This document shows positions 52,344 to 63,594 of a DNA stretch of 63,594 nucleotides, piece after piece. Below the pieces are notes generated by a model. That model worked only from the letters and a program-made list of their open reading frames with translations, did not search any database and had not been told where the DNA came from. The stretch lies in contig JAGIAZ010000002.1 in assembly GCA_017744605.1 (NCBI GenBank), forward strand, positions 31,779 through 95,372, in the 5' to 3' direction. Positions within the stretch are counted from its first letter, which is position 1; each line of letters opens with the position of its first letter. This stretch comes from Sphingobium sp. (GTDB lineage Bacteria > Pseudomonadota > Alphaproteobacteria > Sphingomonadales > Sphingomonadaceae). The position numbers were made by a program, and so were the translations under genes.

Positions 52344-53984
52344 ATGATCTTCGGCCGCATCAAGCCACTCGACGCTATTATGGCAACCGCCGAGAAGCGA
52401 TCCCTGCATCGCACGCTCGGTGCCTTCCAGCTCACCATGCTGGGCATCGGCGCCGTCATCGGCACCGGCATTTTCGTGCTGACCTCCGAAGCTGCGCAGA
52501 AAGCCGGCCCTGGCATGTTGCTCAGCTTCGTCGTGGCGGGCTTCATCTGCGCCGTCGCCGCGCTTTGTTATTCCGAGCTCGCGTCGATGGTCCCGGTCTC
52601 GGGTTCGGCCTATACCTATAGCTACGCGGTCGTCGGCGAATTGCTGGCCTGGATGGTCGGCTGGGCGCTGATCCTTGAATATGCCGTGGGCGCCAGCGCG
52701 GTCGCAGTCGGCTGGTCGAACCATGCGGTCGGGCTCTTGAACGGCATCGCGGATTATTACGGAATCGGTCGCTTTCCGAGTGCGATCAGCAATGCGGACG
52801 CCTTCATGGCGCATATGTACCTGACTTTCGGCGCAGCGCCGAGCGACGATCTCGCCAAGGCCATCGCCACCGGTGGCTGGGTCAATGTTCCGGCCATCAT
52901 CGTCGTCGCCTTCGTGACCTGGCTGCTGGTCATCGGCACCACCGAGAGCGCGCGCGTCAACGCCATTCTGGTCGCGGTGAAGATCGCGGCGCTCACGGCC
53001 TTCATCGCGTTGACGATCCCGGTCCTCAAAACCGCCAATTTCAATCCCTTCATGCCGACCGGCTTCGGCAATCCGCTGAGTTCCTCGGGCCTCGGCGTGC
53101 TGGGGGCTGCGGCCTCGATCTTCTTCGCCTATGTGGGCTTCGACGCCGTCTCGACCGCGGCCGAGGAGACCAAGAACCCGCAGCGCAATGTGCCGATCGG
53201 CCTCATCGGTTCACTCGGCATCTGCACCATCTTCTACCTGCTGGTGGCGTCCGGCGCGATCGGCGCGATCGGCGCGCAGCCGGTCATGTCGGCGGCAGGC
53301 GAGGTGCTCTCGCCGGGCACGCCGCAGATTGCCGGCCGTTGCGCCGCCATTGTCGCGGGGGGTGGGCTCGAGCCGCTGGTCTGCTCGAAGGAAGCGCTGG
53401 TCCATGTGCTGGAGGTCATCAACTGGCCGTTCGTCGGTCGGCTCGTGGGTCTTGCGGCCGTGGTCGCGCTGCCGTCCGTGGTGCTCATGATGATGTTCGG
53501 CCAGACCCGCGTCTTCTTCACCATGGCCCGCGACGGCCTGCTGCCCGAGAAGCTCGCGTCCGTGCATCCCAAATTCCGGACGCCACATGTCGTGACCATC
53601 GTCACGGGCGTGGCCGCTGCCTTCGCGGCCGCCATCCTGCCGGTCGGCAGGCTCGCCGACTATTCCAATGCCGGCACGCTCTTCGCGTTCCTCATGGTCG
53701 CCGTCTCGGTCATGGTGCTGCGCCGGACCGATCCGGGCCGCAAGCGCCCGTTCCGCACGCCTTTGGTGTGGGTGATCGCGCCGCTGGCGGTGGTCGGTTC
53801 GTTCGTCCTCTATCTCTCGCTGCCGCTCACCGCGAAGCTGGTGCTGCCGGGCTGGGGCGCGATCGGTCTGGTGATCTATTTCCTGTACAGCCGTTCGCGC
53901 AGCCATGTCGGCCGGGGCATCATCGAGGTGAACGAGGACGAGGCTTACGAGGGCACGGAACCGCCGGTCCCCGGCACGCACTGA
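52344..53984 (+). CDS. APC family amino acid permease
   Basis: A 546-residue inner-membrane transporter with about 12-14 hydrophobic segments, of the cationic amino acid transporter (CAT/YfnA) branch. LTMLGIGAVIGTGIFVLTSE at TM1 is the family substrate/Na-site motif, followed by FFAYVGFDAVSTAAEETKNP and FSNAGTLFAFLMVA-like YSNAGTLFAFLMVA. The substrate is unknown. The 290 nt before it hold no further gene beyond the pseudogene tail. It is convergent with the Bcr-type exporter. Confidence 0.92.
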   Translation: MIFGRIKPLDAIMATAEKRSLHRTLGAFQLTMLGIGAVIGTGIFVLTSEAAQKAGPGMLLSFVVAGFICAVAALCYSELASMVPVSGSAYTYSYAVVGELLAWMVGWALILEYAVGASAVAVGWSNHAVGLLNGIADYYGIGRFPSAISNADAFMAHMYLTFGAAPSDDLAKAIATGGWVNVPAIIVVAFVTWLLVIGTTESARVNAILVAVKIAALTAFIALTIPVLKTANFNPFMPTGFGNPLSSSGLGVLGAAASIFFAYVGFDAVSTAAEETKNPQRNVPIGLIGSLGICTIFYLLVASGAIGAIGAQPVMSAAGEVLSPGTPQIAGRCAAIVAGGGLEPLVCSKEALVHVLEVINWPFVGRLVGLAAVVALPSVVLMMMFGQTRVFFTMARDGLLPEKLASVHPKFRTPHVVTIVTGVAAAFAAAILPVGRLADYSNAGTLFAFLMVAVSVMVLRRTDPGRKRPFRTPLVWVIAPLAVVGSFVLYLSLPLTAKLVLPGWGAIGLVIYFLYSRSRSHVGRGIIEVNEDEAYEGTEPPVPGTH

Positions 53985-54021
53985 GCGACATCGTCATTGC
54001 GCGCGAAGCGACGATAATGGC

Positions 54022-55287
54022 TTAGCTGCTCAGCGTCGTTGGCGGCGGCACCTTGGGCCGCTGCGCCGCCTTGCGCGGGCGCGTGAACAGGCGCCCGCCC
54101 TCGGCCCACAGGATGAAGCCGAGGCCGATGATGCCGGCGACCACGAAGCCTTCGGCGAGCGGCAATGTCGTGCCGTCGAAGCGCTGGCCGGTGAAGGCAC
54201 CGATGAGCGTCGCAAGCGCCATGCGCGCGAAGCTCTGGAAGCTCGAGGCGGCGCCGGCGATCTGGCCGAAGGGCTCCATGGCGATCGAGCCGAAGTTGGA
54301 TCCGGTGAAGCCGACCAGGCCCATGTTGAGCGCGACCAAAGTCAGGAAGATCCAGAGCGGCTCGGGATGCATGAAGCTCGCCGCGAGCTGGGCAAAACTC
54401 AGCACGAGGAAGACCAGGAGCGCCATGTGGCTGACCCGGCGGGCGCCGAAGCGCTCCACGATGCGGCTGTTCGAGAAGTTGGCGACGGCCATCGTCCCCG
54501 CCACGCAGGCGAAGCAATAGGGGAAGATGTCGGCGGCATCGAACACGTCGGAGAAGATCTGCTGCGCGCTGTTCAGGAAGCCGAACAACCCGCCCATGAT
54601 GATGCCCGCGCCCATCATGTAGCCGAAGCCGAGCCGATCGGTGACGACGGTCTTCCAGTTGCGGAAGATCGTCACCGGATGGATCGGCTGGCGGTTCTCG
54701 GGCTGCAGCGTCTCGGGGAGTCGCATCCAGACCCAGATGAACACGGCAGCGGCGCCGACCGCGAGCACGTGGAAGATCTCCCGCCAACTCGCGACGGAAA
54801 TGACGATCTGTCCCATGGTCGGCGCGACCACCGGCACGGCGAGGAAGATGATGATGATGAGGCTCATCAGCCGCGCCATGCGATCGCCATGGAAGCGGTC
54901 GCGGATGACGGAAACGGCGAGCACGCCGAGGCCGGCGGCGAAGAAGCCGTGAATGGCGCGCACGATGAGCAGCGCCTCGAAGCTCGGTGTGACGGCGCTG
55001 GCAAGTCCGCCGACGGCGGCGAAGGCGATGCTGAGCAGCATCATCGGCCGGCGGCCGAAGCGGTCGGCGAGCGGGCCTGCGACGAGCGATCCGACGGCGT
55101 TGGCCAGCAGATAGGATGACAGGATGTACTGAAGCGAATTGGCGTCGGCGACGTGCAACGAGCGCCCGATCGCCGGGAAGGCCGGCAGCATTGCGTCCAC
55201 CGCGAGCGCATTCAGCGCCATGACCGACGCCATCATGGCGACGAATTCACGGTCGTGCATGCGAAAGGCGGGCGGGGACGCCGACAT
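54022..55287 (-). CDS. Bcr/CflA-type multidrug efflux MFS transporter
   Basis: A 421-residue MFS exporter with 12 hydrophobic segments. ALAVDAMLPAFPAIGRSL near residue 30 and the GPLADRFGRRPMMLLS motif between TM2 and TM3 mark the Bcr/CflA drug/proton antiporter group. The start is uncertain between ATG 55287 (used here; purine-rich AGAAGAG before it) and ATG 55299. Three GTGCAC-like sites upstream suggest dedicated regulation. Confidence 0.9.
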   Translation of the reverse strand: MSASPPAFRMHDREFVAMMASVMALNALAVDAMLPAFPAIGRSLHVADANSLQYILSSYLLANAVGSLVAGPLADRFGRRPMMLLSIAFAAVGGLASAVTPSFEALLIVRAIHGFFAAGLGVLAVSVIRDRFHGDRMARLMSLIIIIFLAVPVVAPTMGQIVISVASWREIFHVLAVGAAAVFIWVWMRLPETLQPENRQPIHPVTIFRNWKTVVTDRLGFGYMMGAGIIMGGLFGFLNSAQQIFSDVFDAADIFPYCFACVAGTMAVANFSNSRIVERFGARRVSHMALLVFLVLSFAQLAASFMHPEPLWIFLTLVALNMGLVGFTGSNFGSIAMEPFGQIAGAASSFQSFARMALATLIGAFTGQRFDGTTLPLAEGFVVAGIIGLGFILWAEGGRLFTRPRKAAQRPKVPPPTTLSS

Positions 55288-55314
55288 GTCTCTTCTCATC
55301 AAACTTTGAACGGG

Positions 55315-55341
55315 GTGCACCCTATGCACGTTGCAGTGCAC
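55315..55341. promoter_or_regulatory. cluster of three GTGCAC-like sites
   Basis: GTGCAC at 55315-55320, TGCAC at 55325-55329 and GTGCAC at 55336-55341. The outer two are 21 nt apart (two helical turns), and each GTGCAC is itself palindromic. The group lies about 30-55 nt before the Bcr-type exporter start and is a likely regulator site. Confidence 0.5.
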
Positions 55342-55386
55342 AATGGCTAGTCCCGAGAATGGGGCAGAGCGAGAAGGTCTCACCGG

Positions 55387-55436
55387 AGCATTTCAAGTCG
55401 GATGGGCTCATCTGACGGCCCGGAACATACGATAAT
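55387..55436. repeat. interspersed imperfect palindrome (copy 2)
   Basis: Shares AGCATTT, CTGACGGCCCGGAA and CGATAAT at identical spacing with 4669-4718. Confidence 0.7.
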
Positions 55437-55482
55437 TCAACAATCTGGCGTGCCAGGTCTGATTCCATGGACCCTATGCGGT

Positions 55483-57246
55483 CTAGCCGGCCTCCTGCGC
55501 CGTTTCACCCATGTCCGGCCTGACGATGATGCGGTCGCGGCCGATCGTCACGTCGCCGCTGTCGAGCTGCGCATCGAGCCGTTCGCGGTCATTGGCGCGA
55601 TAACGGCGTTCGGCGCGTTCGATGTCATCGAGGCCCAATCCCAGCCCATCCAGCCCCGCGCGGGCCATGGCGATGGCCGACTCCATCACTTCGCGGATCA
55701 TCATGGCGGCAGGGCTCTGGCGAAGGCGGATGAGACTGATCCGGTCGTAAGCCCGCACGTAAATGGCGGCGGCCGGGAAGGCGGCATGAACGGCGTTGAG
55801 CAGGTCGGTCGTCAGCCTGTCGCCGTCCTGGCAGAACATGATGAGCTGTGCGTCAGCGGCGCCGGCCTGGCGCAGGAGGTCGATGCGGGTGCCGTCCCCG
55901 AAATAGATCTTGGCGCCGAACCGGCTGGACCGATCGATGCGGTCGGCATCGATGTCGATGGTGGTGACCGAGACGCCGCCGGCCATCAGCATCTGCGAGA
56001 CCGTCTGGCCGAAGCGGCCATAGCCGATCACGAGGGCCTTGGCGCCATCGGCGCGCGGACCATCGCGGACCTGCATCGGCACAGGCTGCTGGCGGATGCT
56101 GCGGGTCAGCATCATGAGGAACGGCGTCGTCACCATGGACAGGGTCACGATGGCCCCGAACAGGCTCGCCGTTTCGGCGTCGATCAGCCGGGAGTCCTGC
56201 GCCTGCGCGAAAAGGACGAAGCCGAATTCGCCACCCTGGCTCAGGAGCAGGCCGAGCGCGAGAGCGCCGCGCCAGTTCATCCGGAAGGCAATGCCGATCG
56301 CGAACAGGATCGCCGTCTTGGCGGCGATCAAGGCTGCCGCCATCGATATGACGAAGAGCGGTCGCGCGGCGATGGCGCCGAGATCCAGCATCATGCCGAC
56401 GGCGAGGAAGAACAGGCCCAGGAGGATCGAGCGGAACGGCTCGACATCCGCCTCGAGCTCATGGCGATAGGGCGAGTCCGCCAGCATCACGCCGGCGACG
56501 AACGCGCCCAGTGCGATCGAGAGGCCGAGCAATTCCATGACCGCGGCCGAGGCGATGATCGTGAACAGTGCCGCGACGACGAACAATTCACGCTCGCCCT
56601 GGTTGCTGATCAGCCGGAAGAGCGGCCGAATGAGAAAGCGCCCTGCAAGGATCAGCCCGATGATGGCGGCGAGGGTGATGAGGGCCAATTGCCAGCCGGG
56701 CCGGCTCGCTTGCGGGCCGCCGCTCATCACTGCGACCAACGTGATCAGCGGGATGATCGACAGATCCTGGAACAGCAGGATCGCGAAAGCGCGCTGGCCG
56801 AAGGGTGTCTGCAGGCGCCCGGCCGATTGCAGCATCGGCAGCACCTGCGCGGTCGATGACAGCGCGAGCGGCAGGCCAAGGGCGAGCAGGGCGCCGAGCG
56901 GCGCGTCCAGCGAGAGCGTCATGATCGCGACGATGGCGATGCCGCTCAGCGCGACCTGGATCAGGCCGAGCCCGAAAATGTCGCCCTTCATCCGCCAGAG
57001 CTGGCTGGGATTGAGCTCCAGTCCGACGATGAAGAGCAGGAAGGCGATACCCAGCTCGGCAATGTCGATCTTGCCGTTGGCATCGCCCACCAGCCCCAGC
57101 ACATGCGGGCCCACCAGCGCGCCCGCGAGCAGATAGCCCAGCGTGGCGCCGAGGCCGAGCTTGCGGAACAGGAGGACGAAGGCCAGCGCAAAGCCCAGCA
57201 GGACCGCGGCTTCGTTGAGCGGCCCATGGGGCAGGGTTTCCGTCAT
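55483..57246 (-). CDS. Kef-type cation:proton antiporter with RCK (TrkA-N) domain
   Basis: A 587-residue CPA2 antiporter. The membrane domain (about residues 10-385) has LGYLLAGALVGPHVLGL and LLFIVGLELNPSQLW. A cytoplasmic TrkA-N nucleotide-binding domain (about 410-530) follows with ALVIGYGRFGQTVSQMLMAG. It resembles KefB/KefC, glutathione-gated potassium efflux systems that protect against electrophiles. ATG 57246 lies 7 nt after the fumC stop on the same strand; the open frame upstream overlaps fumC and is rejected. Which ion and gate it uses is inferred. Confidence 0.92.
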   Translation of the reverse strand: MTETLPHGPLNEAAVLLGFALAFVLLFRKLGLGATLGYLLAGALVGPHVLGLVGDANGKIDIAELGIAFLLFIVGLELNPSQLWRMKGDIFGLGLIQVALSGIAIVAIMTLSLDAPLGALLALGLPLALSSTAQVLPMLQSAGRLQTPFGQRAFAILLFQDLSIIPLITLVAVMSGGPQASRPGWQLALITLAAIIGLILAGRFLIRPLFRLISNQGERELFVVAALFTIIASAAVMELLGLSIALGAFVAGVMLADSPYRHELEADVEPFRSILLGLFFLAVGMMLDLGAIAARPLFVISMAAALIAAKTAILFAIGIAFRMNWRGALALGLLLSQGGEFGFVLFAQAQDSRLIDAETASLFGAIVTLSMVTTPFLMMLTRSIRQQPVPMQVRDGPRADGAKALVIGYGRFGQTVSQMLMAGGVSVTTIDIDADRIDRSSRFGAKIYFGDGTRIDLLRQAGAADAQLIMFCQDGDRLTTDLLNAVHAAFPAAAIYVRAYDRISLIRLRQSPAAMMIREVMESAIAMARAGLDGLGLGLDDIERAERRYRANDRERLDAQLDSGDVTIGRDRIIVRPDMGETAQEAG

Positions 57247-57253
57247 GAGTGGC

Positions 57254-58636
57254 TCAAACCATCGCTTCGGGGCGGACGAGCCGGTCATAGGTCGCAGCAT
57301 CGACCAGCCCGAGCTCCAGGCCCGCTTCGCGCAGCGTCCTGCCCGTCTCATGGGCATATTTGGCGATCTTCGCGGCGTTGTCGTAGCCGATCTCGGGCGC
57401 GAGGGCGGTGACCAGCATCAGACTGCGTTCCACCAGCTCGGCAATGCGGGCTTCGTTGGGTTCTATGCGCTCGACACAGCGCTCGGCGAAGCTCTGCGTG
57501 CCGACGCTCAGCAGATGGATCGAACGCAATATGGCCGCGCCGATGAGCGGCTTGAACACGTTGAGTTCCAAATGTCCCTGCAGGCCTCCAACCGTCACGG
57601 CCTGGTGATTGCCGATCACCTGTGCGGCGACCATGGTCAGCATCTCGCACTGGGTCGGATTGACCTTGCCAGGCATGATCGAGCTGCCGGGCTCGTTCGC
57701 GGGCAGATCGAGCTCGCCGAGCCCGGAACGCGGGCCTGAGCCGAGGAGGCGGATGTCGTTCGCGATCTTGGTGAGCGCGACCGCGAGGGTGTTGAGGCGG
57801 CCCGAGACATCGACCAGCGTGTCCTGGCTCGCCAGCGCTTCGAACTTGTTCGGGGCACTGTGGAAGTCGTGATCGGTCAGGCGCTTGACTTCGCGGGCAA
57901 ATTCCTCGGCGAAGCTGGCGGGTGCATTGAGGCCCGTGCCGACCGCGGTTCCGCCCTGGGCCAGTGCGAACAGCGTCTTCTTGCCGAGGATGATCTCGTT
58001 GAGGCGATCGGCAAGCTGGGCGGCGTAGCCCGAGAATTCCTGGCCGAGCGTGAGCGGTGTCGCGTCCTGCAGATGGGTGCGGCCGATCTTGACGATATGC
58101 GCCCAATCCTTCGCCTTGGCCGCGAGGGCCCGCTGCAGGCGGAGCAGGTTCGGCTCGAGCTGCCGTTCGATCGCCAGGGCCGCCGCGATGTGCATGGCCG
58201 TCGGGAAGCTGTCGTTGGACGACTGGCTCATGTTCACATGGTCGTTGGGATGCACCGGCGACTTGCCGCCGCGCATCCCCGTCAGCATCTCGTTGGCGCG
58301 CCCGGCGATGACCTCGTTGGCGTTCATGTTGGACTGCGTGCCGCTGCCCGTCTGCCAGATGACGAGCGGAAACTGGTCGTCGTGCCGGCCGGCGACCACT
58401 TCGGCCGCTGCCGCCTCGATAGCGTCGGCCAGTGCCGCATCCAGGCCATGCCTGCGATTCACGCGCGCCGCCGCCTGCTTCACGATCGCCAGCGCATGGA
58501 CGATGCCGATCGGCATGCGCTCCGTGTGGCCGAACGGGAAATTCTCGATGCTGCGCTGCGTTTGCGCGCCCCAATAGGCTTGTATGGGGACAGCGACTTC
58601 ACCCAGGCTATCGGTTTCGATGCGGGTCTCGGACAT
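57254..58636 (-). CDS. fumC: class II fumarate hydratase
   Basis: A 460-residue fumarase of the citric acid cycle. The early [16 protein letters not shown] is typical of FumC, and further motifs are [58 protein letters not shown] and the family signature [15 protein letters not shown]. The start at ATG 58636 has GGGAGG 5 nt upstream; the frame is open to 59008. The Kef-type gene follows 7 nt later. The 287 nt before the start (58637-58923) show no gene. Confidence 0.97.
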   Translation of the reverse strand: MSETRIETDSLGEVAVPIQAYWGAQTQRSIENFPFGHTERMPIGIVHALAIVKQAAARVNRRHGLDAALADAIEAAAAEVVAGRHDDQFPLVIWQTGSGTQSNMNANEVIAGRANEMLTGMRGGKSPVHPNDHVNMSQSSNDSFPTAMHIAAALAIERQLEPNLLRLQRALAAKAKDWAHIVKIGRTHLQDATPLTLGQEFSGYAAQLADRLNEIILGKKTLFALAQGGTAVGTGLNAPASFAEEFAREVKRLTDHDFHSAPNKFEALASQDTLVDVSGRLNTLAVALTKIANDIRLLGSGPRSGLGELDLPANEPGSSIMPGKVNPTQCEMLTMVAAQVIGNHQAVTVGGLQGHLELNVFKPLIGAAILRSIHLLSVGTQSFAERCVERIEPNEARIAELVERSLMLVTALAPEIGYDNAAKIAKYAHETGRTLREAGLELGLVDAATYDRLVRPEAMV

Positions 58637-58923
58637 GGGCGCCTCCCGGTGGCTTTGCGCAACAGCTTCAACAGATGGAGCTTTCGGCTCCGCGATGCAA
58701 TGTGATGAACCGTCGTAACCACGCATTCCGTTTCGCAATTGTCCGTTTCGAGGCTGGACGGGGTCGAAAGGTTCTGAAGGTTCTTCCCCCAAGGGCGGAA
58801 ATTTATCCTCTCCTTCGCGACGAAGTCGGGCCGTCGGAATGCAGGGTTCGAGAGAGAGCATGCCGGAAGGCTGACACGCCCGGCCTCGTATAGGACAGTA
58901 AAAAATTCCGCGAAGGGTGGGCC

Positions 58924-59517
58924 TTAGCCGCGCAGCAGGAACACCGCATGTTCGGCGAAGAGATTGGCGTTGGCCGATCCCGTTTCCGCGCCGCGATTGA
59001 GGAACCACTGACCATCGATGGTCCAGCCATTATCCTTCACCAGCGCCCGGAAGTCGTCGATGGTGAGATGGTGAATATTGGGCGTGTCGTACCACCGCTC
59101 GGGGAGCAGCTTGGTGACCGGCATGCGGCCGCCGAACAGCAGCGAGGCCCGTCCGCGCCAATGCGCGAAATTGGGGAAGGAGACGAAAGCCTGCCGCCCG
59201 ATGCGCAGCAGTTCGCCGACGACCTTGTCGGGCCGGCGGGTCGTCTGGAGCGTCTGGCTCAGGATCGCATAATCGAAGCTCTGGTCGGGATAATAGCGCA
59301 GGTCCGTGTCGGCATCGCCCTGCACGACGGCAAGGCCGCGTTCGACCGCCGCACTGACATTGGAGGGGTTGAGCTCCAGCCCGCGCACATCCGCCCGCGC
59401 CGTGTCGCGCAGCGCCGACATGAGCGCACCGTCGCCGCAGCCGACATCGAGGACATGCGCGCCGGTCCGGATATTGCGGGCGATGAGGCCGAGGTCGGGG
59501 CGAAGCGTTGCGGTCAC
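58924..59517 (-). CDS. metW: methionine biosynthesis protein MetW
   Basis: A 197-residue methyltransferase-fold protein starting (GTG) [15 protein letters not shown]. The SAM-type loop is [15 protein letters not shown], followed by [15 protein letters not shown] and [11 protein letters not shown], all characteristic of MetW. MetW activates MetX in homoserine acylation in several proteobacteria. The GTG overlaps the stop of the acetyltransferase gene (GTGA), and that gene overlaps metX, so all three are coupled. Confidence 0.95.
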   Translation of the reverse strand: MTATLRPDLGLIARNIRTGAHVLDVGCGDGALMSALRDTARADVRGLELNPSNVSAAVERGLAVVQGDADTDLRYYPDQSFDYAILSQTLQTTRRPDKVVGELLRIGRQAFVSFPNFAHWRGRASLLFGGRMPVTKLLPERWYDTPNIHHLTIDDFRALVKDNGWTIDGQWFLNRGAETGSANANLFAEHAVFLLRG

Positions 59518-59941
59518 GAGGCCGGCTCCAGCAGCGCGGCGAAGGCCGGCGCCAGCCGCTCCATATAGCGCTCGGGCCGCGCAAGCGGGGTGAAGCCGAG
59601 CGCGGCATAGACGCCATGCGCATCGAGCGTGGTGAGGCCCACCCGGCGCAGGTCGCGATAGTCCGGCCGGTCGAGGAACCAGCGCACCATGGTGCGGCCG
59701 ACGCCCTGCCCGCGGGCTGCTTCGTCGACCCAAACGTCCGCCAGCCAGGCGAAGGTGGCATGGTCCGTTATCATGCGCGCGAAGCCGATCTGCACGCCGT
59801 CGCGATAGGCGCCGAGGCAATGCGAGCCGGCGATGGCGCGCTCGACCAGCGACCGCTCGATGCCGGGCGCCCAGTAGCTCGACGCCAGCCAGCCATGGAT
59901 GCGCGGCACGTCGAGCCGCGCAGGATCGTCCGAATAATCGA

Positions 59942-59945
<4 letters not shown>
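59514..59945 (-). CDS. GNAT acetyltransferase between metX and metW
   Basis: A 143-residue GNAT protein. The acetyl-CoA motif is [20 protein letters not shown], and [19 protein letters not shown] ends the domain. The early [20 protein letters not shown] is common in small GNATs of unknown acceptor. The ATG overlaps the metX stop (ATGA), and its stop overlaps the metW start. It may modify a methionine-pathway compound, but could also be an unrelated housekeeping enzyme. Confidence 0.88.
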
Positions 59946-62347
<2,402 letters not shown>

Positions 62348-62418
62348 CCGGCCCGTCATTGCAGCGCGGCGCCGGCGTTCCTAGATCGAAGGGCCTGCCA
62401 GTTCCGCGAGGCCGCCCG

Positions 62419-62808
62419 ATGATTGCCATAACCGACGCCGCCGCCATGGAGCAGATCGCGCGCCAGGCCATCGCGGCCATGCCCGAGCTGTTCCGCCAGC
62501 ATCTCGATGGCGTTTCGGTGCATGTCGAGGAATTCGCGGATGCCGAGACGCTGGACGACCTGGGCATCGAGAGCCCTTGGGGCCTGCTCGGCGTCTATCA
62601 GGGCCGGCCGCTGACCGAGCAGAGCGTGTGGGATTCGGGCATGTTGTCGCCGCGCATTCGCCTGTTCCGCCGTCCGCTCCTCGCCGAATGGTCCCGGACC
62701 GGCGAGGACCTGCACGATCTCATCGTCCACGTCCTCGTCCATGAGGTCGGCCATCATTTCGGCTATTCGGACGAGGAGATGGAAGCGATCGACGAAGGCG
62801 AGGACTGA
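62419..62808 (+). CDS. metallopeptidase family protein (zincin-like)
   Basis: A 129-residue zincin of the DUF1025-type family. HEVGHHFG near residue 112 (zinc His and catalytic Glu), with the third ligand probably in the acidic YSDEEMEAIDEG tail. The upstream half contains LGVYQGRPLTEQSVW. The start at ATG 62419 fits the family; the open frame begins at 62359. The substrate is unknown. It lies 71 nt after the mreB-like gene. Confidence 0.88.
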   Translation: MIAITDAAAMEQIARQAIAAMPELFRQHLDGVSVHVEEFADAETLDDLGIESPWGLLGVYQGRPLTEQSVWDSGMLSPRIRLFRRPLLAEWSRTGEDLHDLIVHVLVHEVGHHFGYSDEEMEAIDEGED

Positions 62809-62865
62809 TGCGCCGTCCCGTTGCCAAGCCGCCATCACCCCATTGTTGTTGATCGCCTCCCAATA

Positions 62866-62901
62866 GCGAAAAACCGGTTCCCACTTTTTCGCGCGATGCT
62901 C
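62866..62901. repeat. short intergenic palindrome (alphaproteobacterial type)
   Basis: GCGAAAAA (62866-62873) and TTTTTCGC (62885-62892) flank CCGGTTCCCAC, followed by GCGATGCTC. It resembles a palindromic element common in Rhizobiales (AAAGTGGGAACCGGTTTT type). It lies just before hisC. Confidence 0.7.
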
Positions 62902-62913
62902 TAAGGCGCTGCC

Positions 62914-63594
62914 ATGACAAGCGATACCAACAGCAAAGCCGGCGCCCCCATTTCCGCCCCAATGCCCAAGGACTGGATCATGGCGATCCATGCCTATGTG
63001 CCGGGCAAGTCCAAGACGGACGATGGGCGCAGCGTCGCCAAACTTTCGTCCAACGAGAATCCGTTCGGCACGGGCGACGATGCGCGCGCCGCGTGGAATT
63101 CGGCCGCCGACAGTCTCGAGCGCTATCCCGACAGCGCCAACAGCGAATTGCGCGAGGCGCTGGCCACCCGCTTCGGCCTCGATCCGGCGCGGGTCATTTG
63201 CGGCACGGGATCGGACGAGGTGCTGCACATGGCGGCGGGCGCGTTTGCGGGGCCGGGCGACGAGATCATCTATTCGCGCTTCGGCTTCTCGGTCTATCCG
63301 ATCGCGACGCGGCGCGTCGGTGCGACGCCGGTTGTCGCGCCGGACAAGGATTATGCGACCGACATCGACGCGATCCTGGCGCAGGTGACCGACAAGACGC
63401 AGCTGGTCTTCATCGCCAATCCCAACAATCCGACCGGCACGTTCACGCCGCGCGCGGAGATCGAGCGGCTGCACGCCGGCCTGCCCAGGAACGTGCTGCT
63501 GGTCATCGACCAGGCCTATAGCGAATATCTCGCGCCCGAGGATGACGATGGCGGCCTGGAGCTTGCCCGGACGCAGCCCAATGTGCTGGTGACG
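62914..63594 (+). CDS. hisC: histidinol-phosphate aminotransferase (5' part)
   Basis: The first 227 codons of a class I/II PLP aminotransferase; the rest is beyond the window. [14 protein letters not shown] and [17 protein letters not shown] are HisC-like, as are [16 protein letters not shown] (PLP phosphate region) and [12 protein letters not shown] with the conserved Asn, then [11 protein letters not shown]. The Schiff-base Lys is not yet reached. HisC converts imidazole-acetol phosphate to histidinol phosphate. The his core cluster is 12 kb away, so hisC stands apart. A related aromatic or cobalamin-type aminotransferase cannot be wholly excluded. Confidence 0.9.
   Translation, partial: MTSDTNSKAGAPISAPMPKDWIMAIHAYVPGKSKTDDGRSVAKLSSNENPFGTGDDARAAWNSAADSLERYPDSANSELREALATRFGLDPARVICGTGSDEVLHMAAGAFAGPGDEIIYSRFGFSVYPIATRRVGATPVVAPDKDYATDIDAILAQVTDKTQLVFIANPNNPTGTFTPRAEIERLHAGLPRNVLLVIDQAYSEYLAPEDDDGGLELARTQPNVLVT

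Noticed and set aside
62806..62850. A 14-codon frame (MRRPVAKPPSPHCC) before hisC
   Set aside because: It has only one His and lies next to a dispersed palindrome, so it is not a convincing leader peptide.

Overview
This is chromosomal sequence from a GC-rich alphaproteobacterium, most likely a sphingomonad (Sphingobium, Sphingomonas or a close relative). The evidence is the codon use, the family-level look of the housekeeping proteins (class II DAHP synthase, alphaproteobacterial SspB, suf operon led by an Rrf2 regulator, metX-metW, hisB-YciI-hisH) and several families of long intergenic palindromes. I see no phage, insertion sequence, CRISPR array, tRNA or rRNA. The window is mostly core genome, so the new material lies mainly in regulation and in a few unusual gene neighbourhoods.

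Layout. 1-5 kb: end of rplM, rpsI, a YqiJ-like/flotillin membrane pair, a small zinc-finger protein, a ROK sugar kinase and rpsT. 5-9.4 kb (minus): class V aminotransferase, MFS carrier, nucleoside/guanine-type deaminase, ArsC-like protein and an Rrf2 regulator. 9.5-19.2 kb: class II DAHP synthase, an Xre-SulP operon with its own operator, a 2-hydroxyacid dehydrogenase, cysS, infC, a YjaB-like acetyltransferase and thrS. thrS is preceded by a threonine-rich leader peptide and an attenuator-like hairpin set. 19.4-26.5 kb (plus): DUF898/M48 protease/hydrolase/TPR operon, then a glyoxalase cluster. 26.5-31.3 kb (minus): pyrD, ggt and an acyl-CoA synthetase.

31.7-40.8 kb (plus): an AraC-type regulator and the suf iron-sulfur operon, in which sufB and sufC are separated by four unrelated small genes. 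41-46.6 kb: yghU (minus), a three-gene sugar/polysaccharide module (Gfo/Idh/MocA, WecG/TagA, unknown barrel-like protein) and two secreted proteins of unknown function behind a promoter with an overlapping palindrome. 46.7-51.4 kb: sspB (minus), then hisB-yciI-hisH-hisA-hisF-hisE and a HIT protein. 51.5-62.3 kb: a decayed acetyltransferase gene, an amino acid permease, a Bcr-type exporter, a Kef-type antiporter with fumC, metX-acetyltransferase-metW and a lone mreB. The window ends with a small metalloprotease and the 5' part of hisC.

Themes. Most operons are tightly packed with ATGA, GTGA or TGATG overlaps. Several amino acid and nucleotide genes (the thrS leader, cysS, hisB, pyrD, metX, the Xre gene) have a recognisable promoter whose -10 box ends only 7-8 nt before the start codon and have no Shine-Dalgarno sequence. 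This suggests leaderless transcripts. All functional calls come from reading the sequence; no database search was run.
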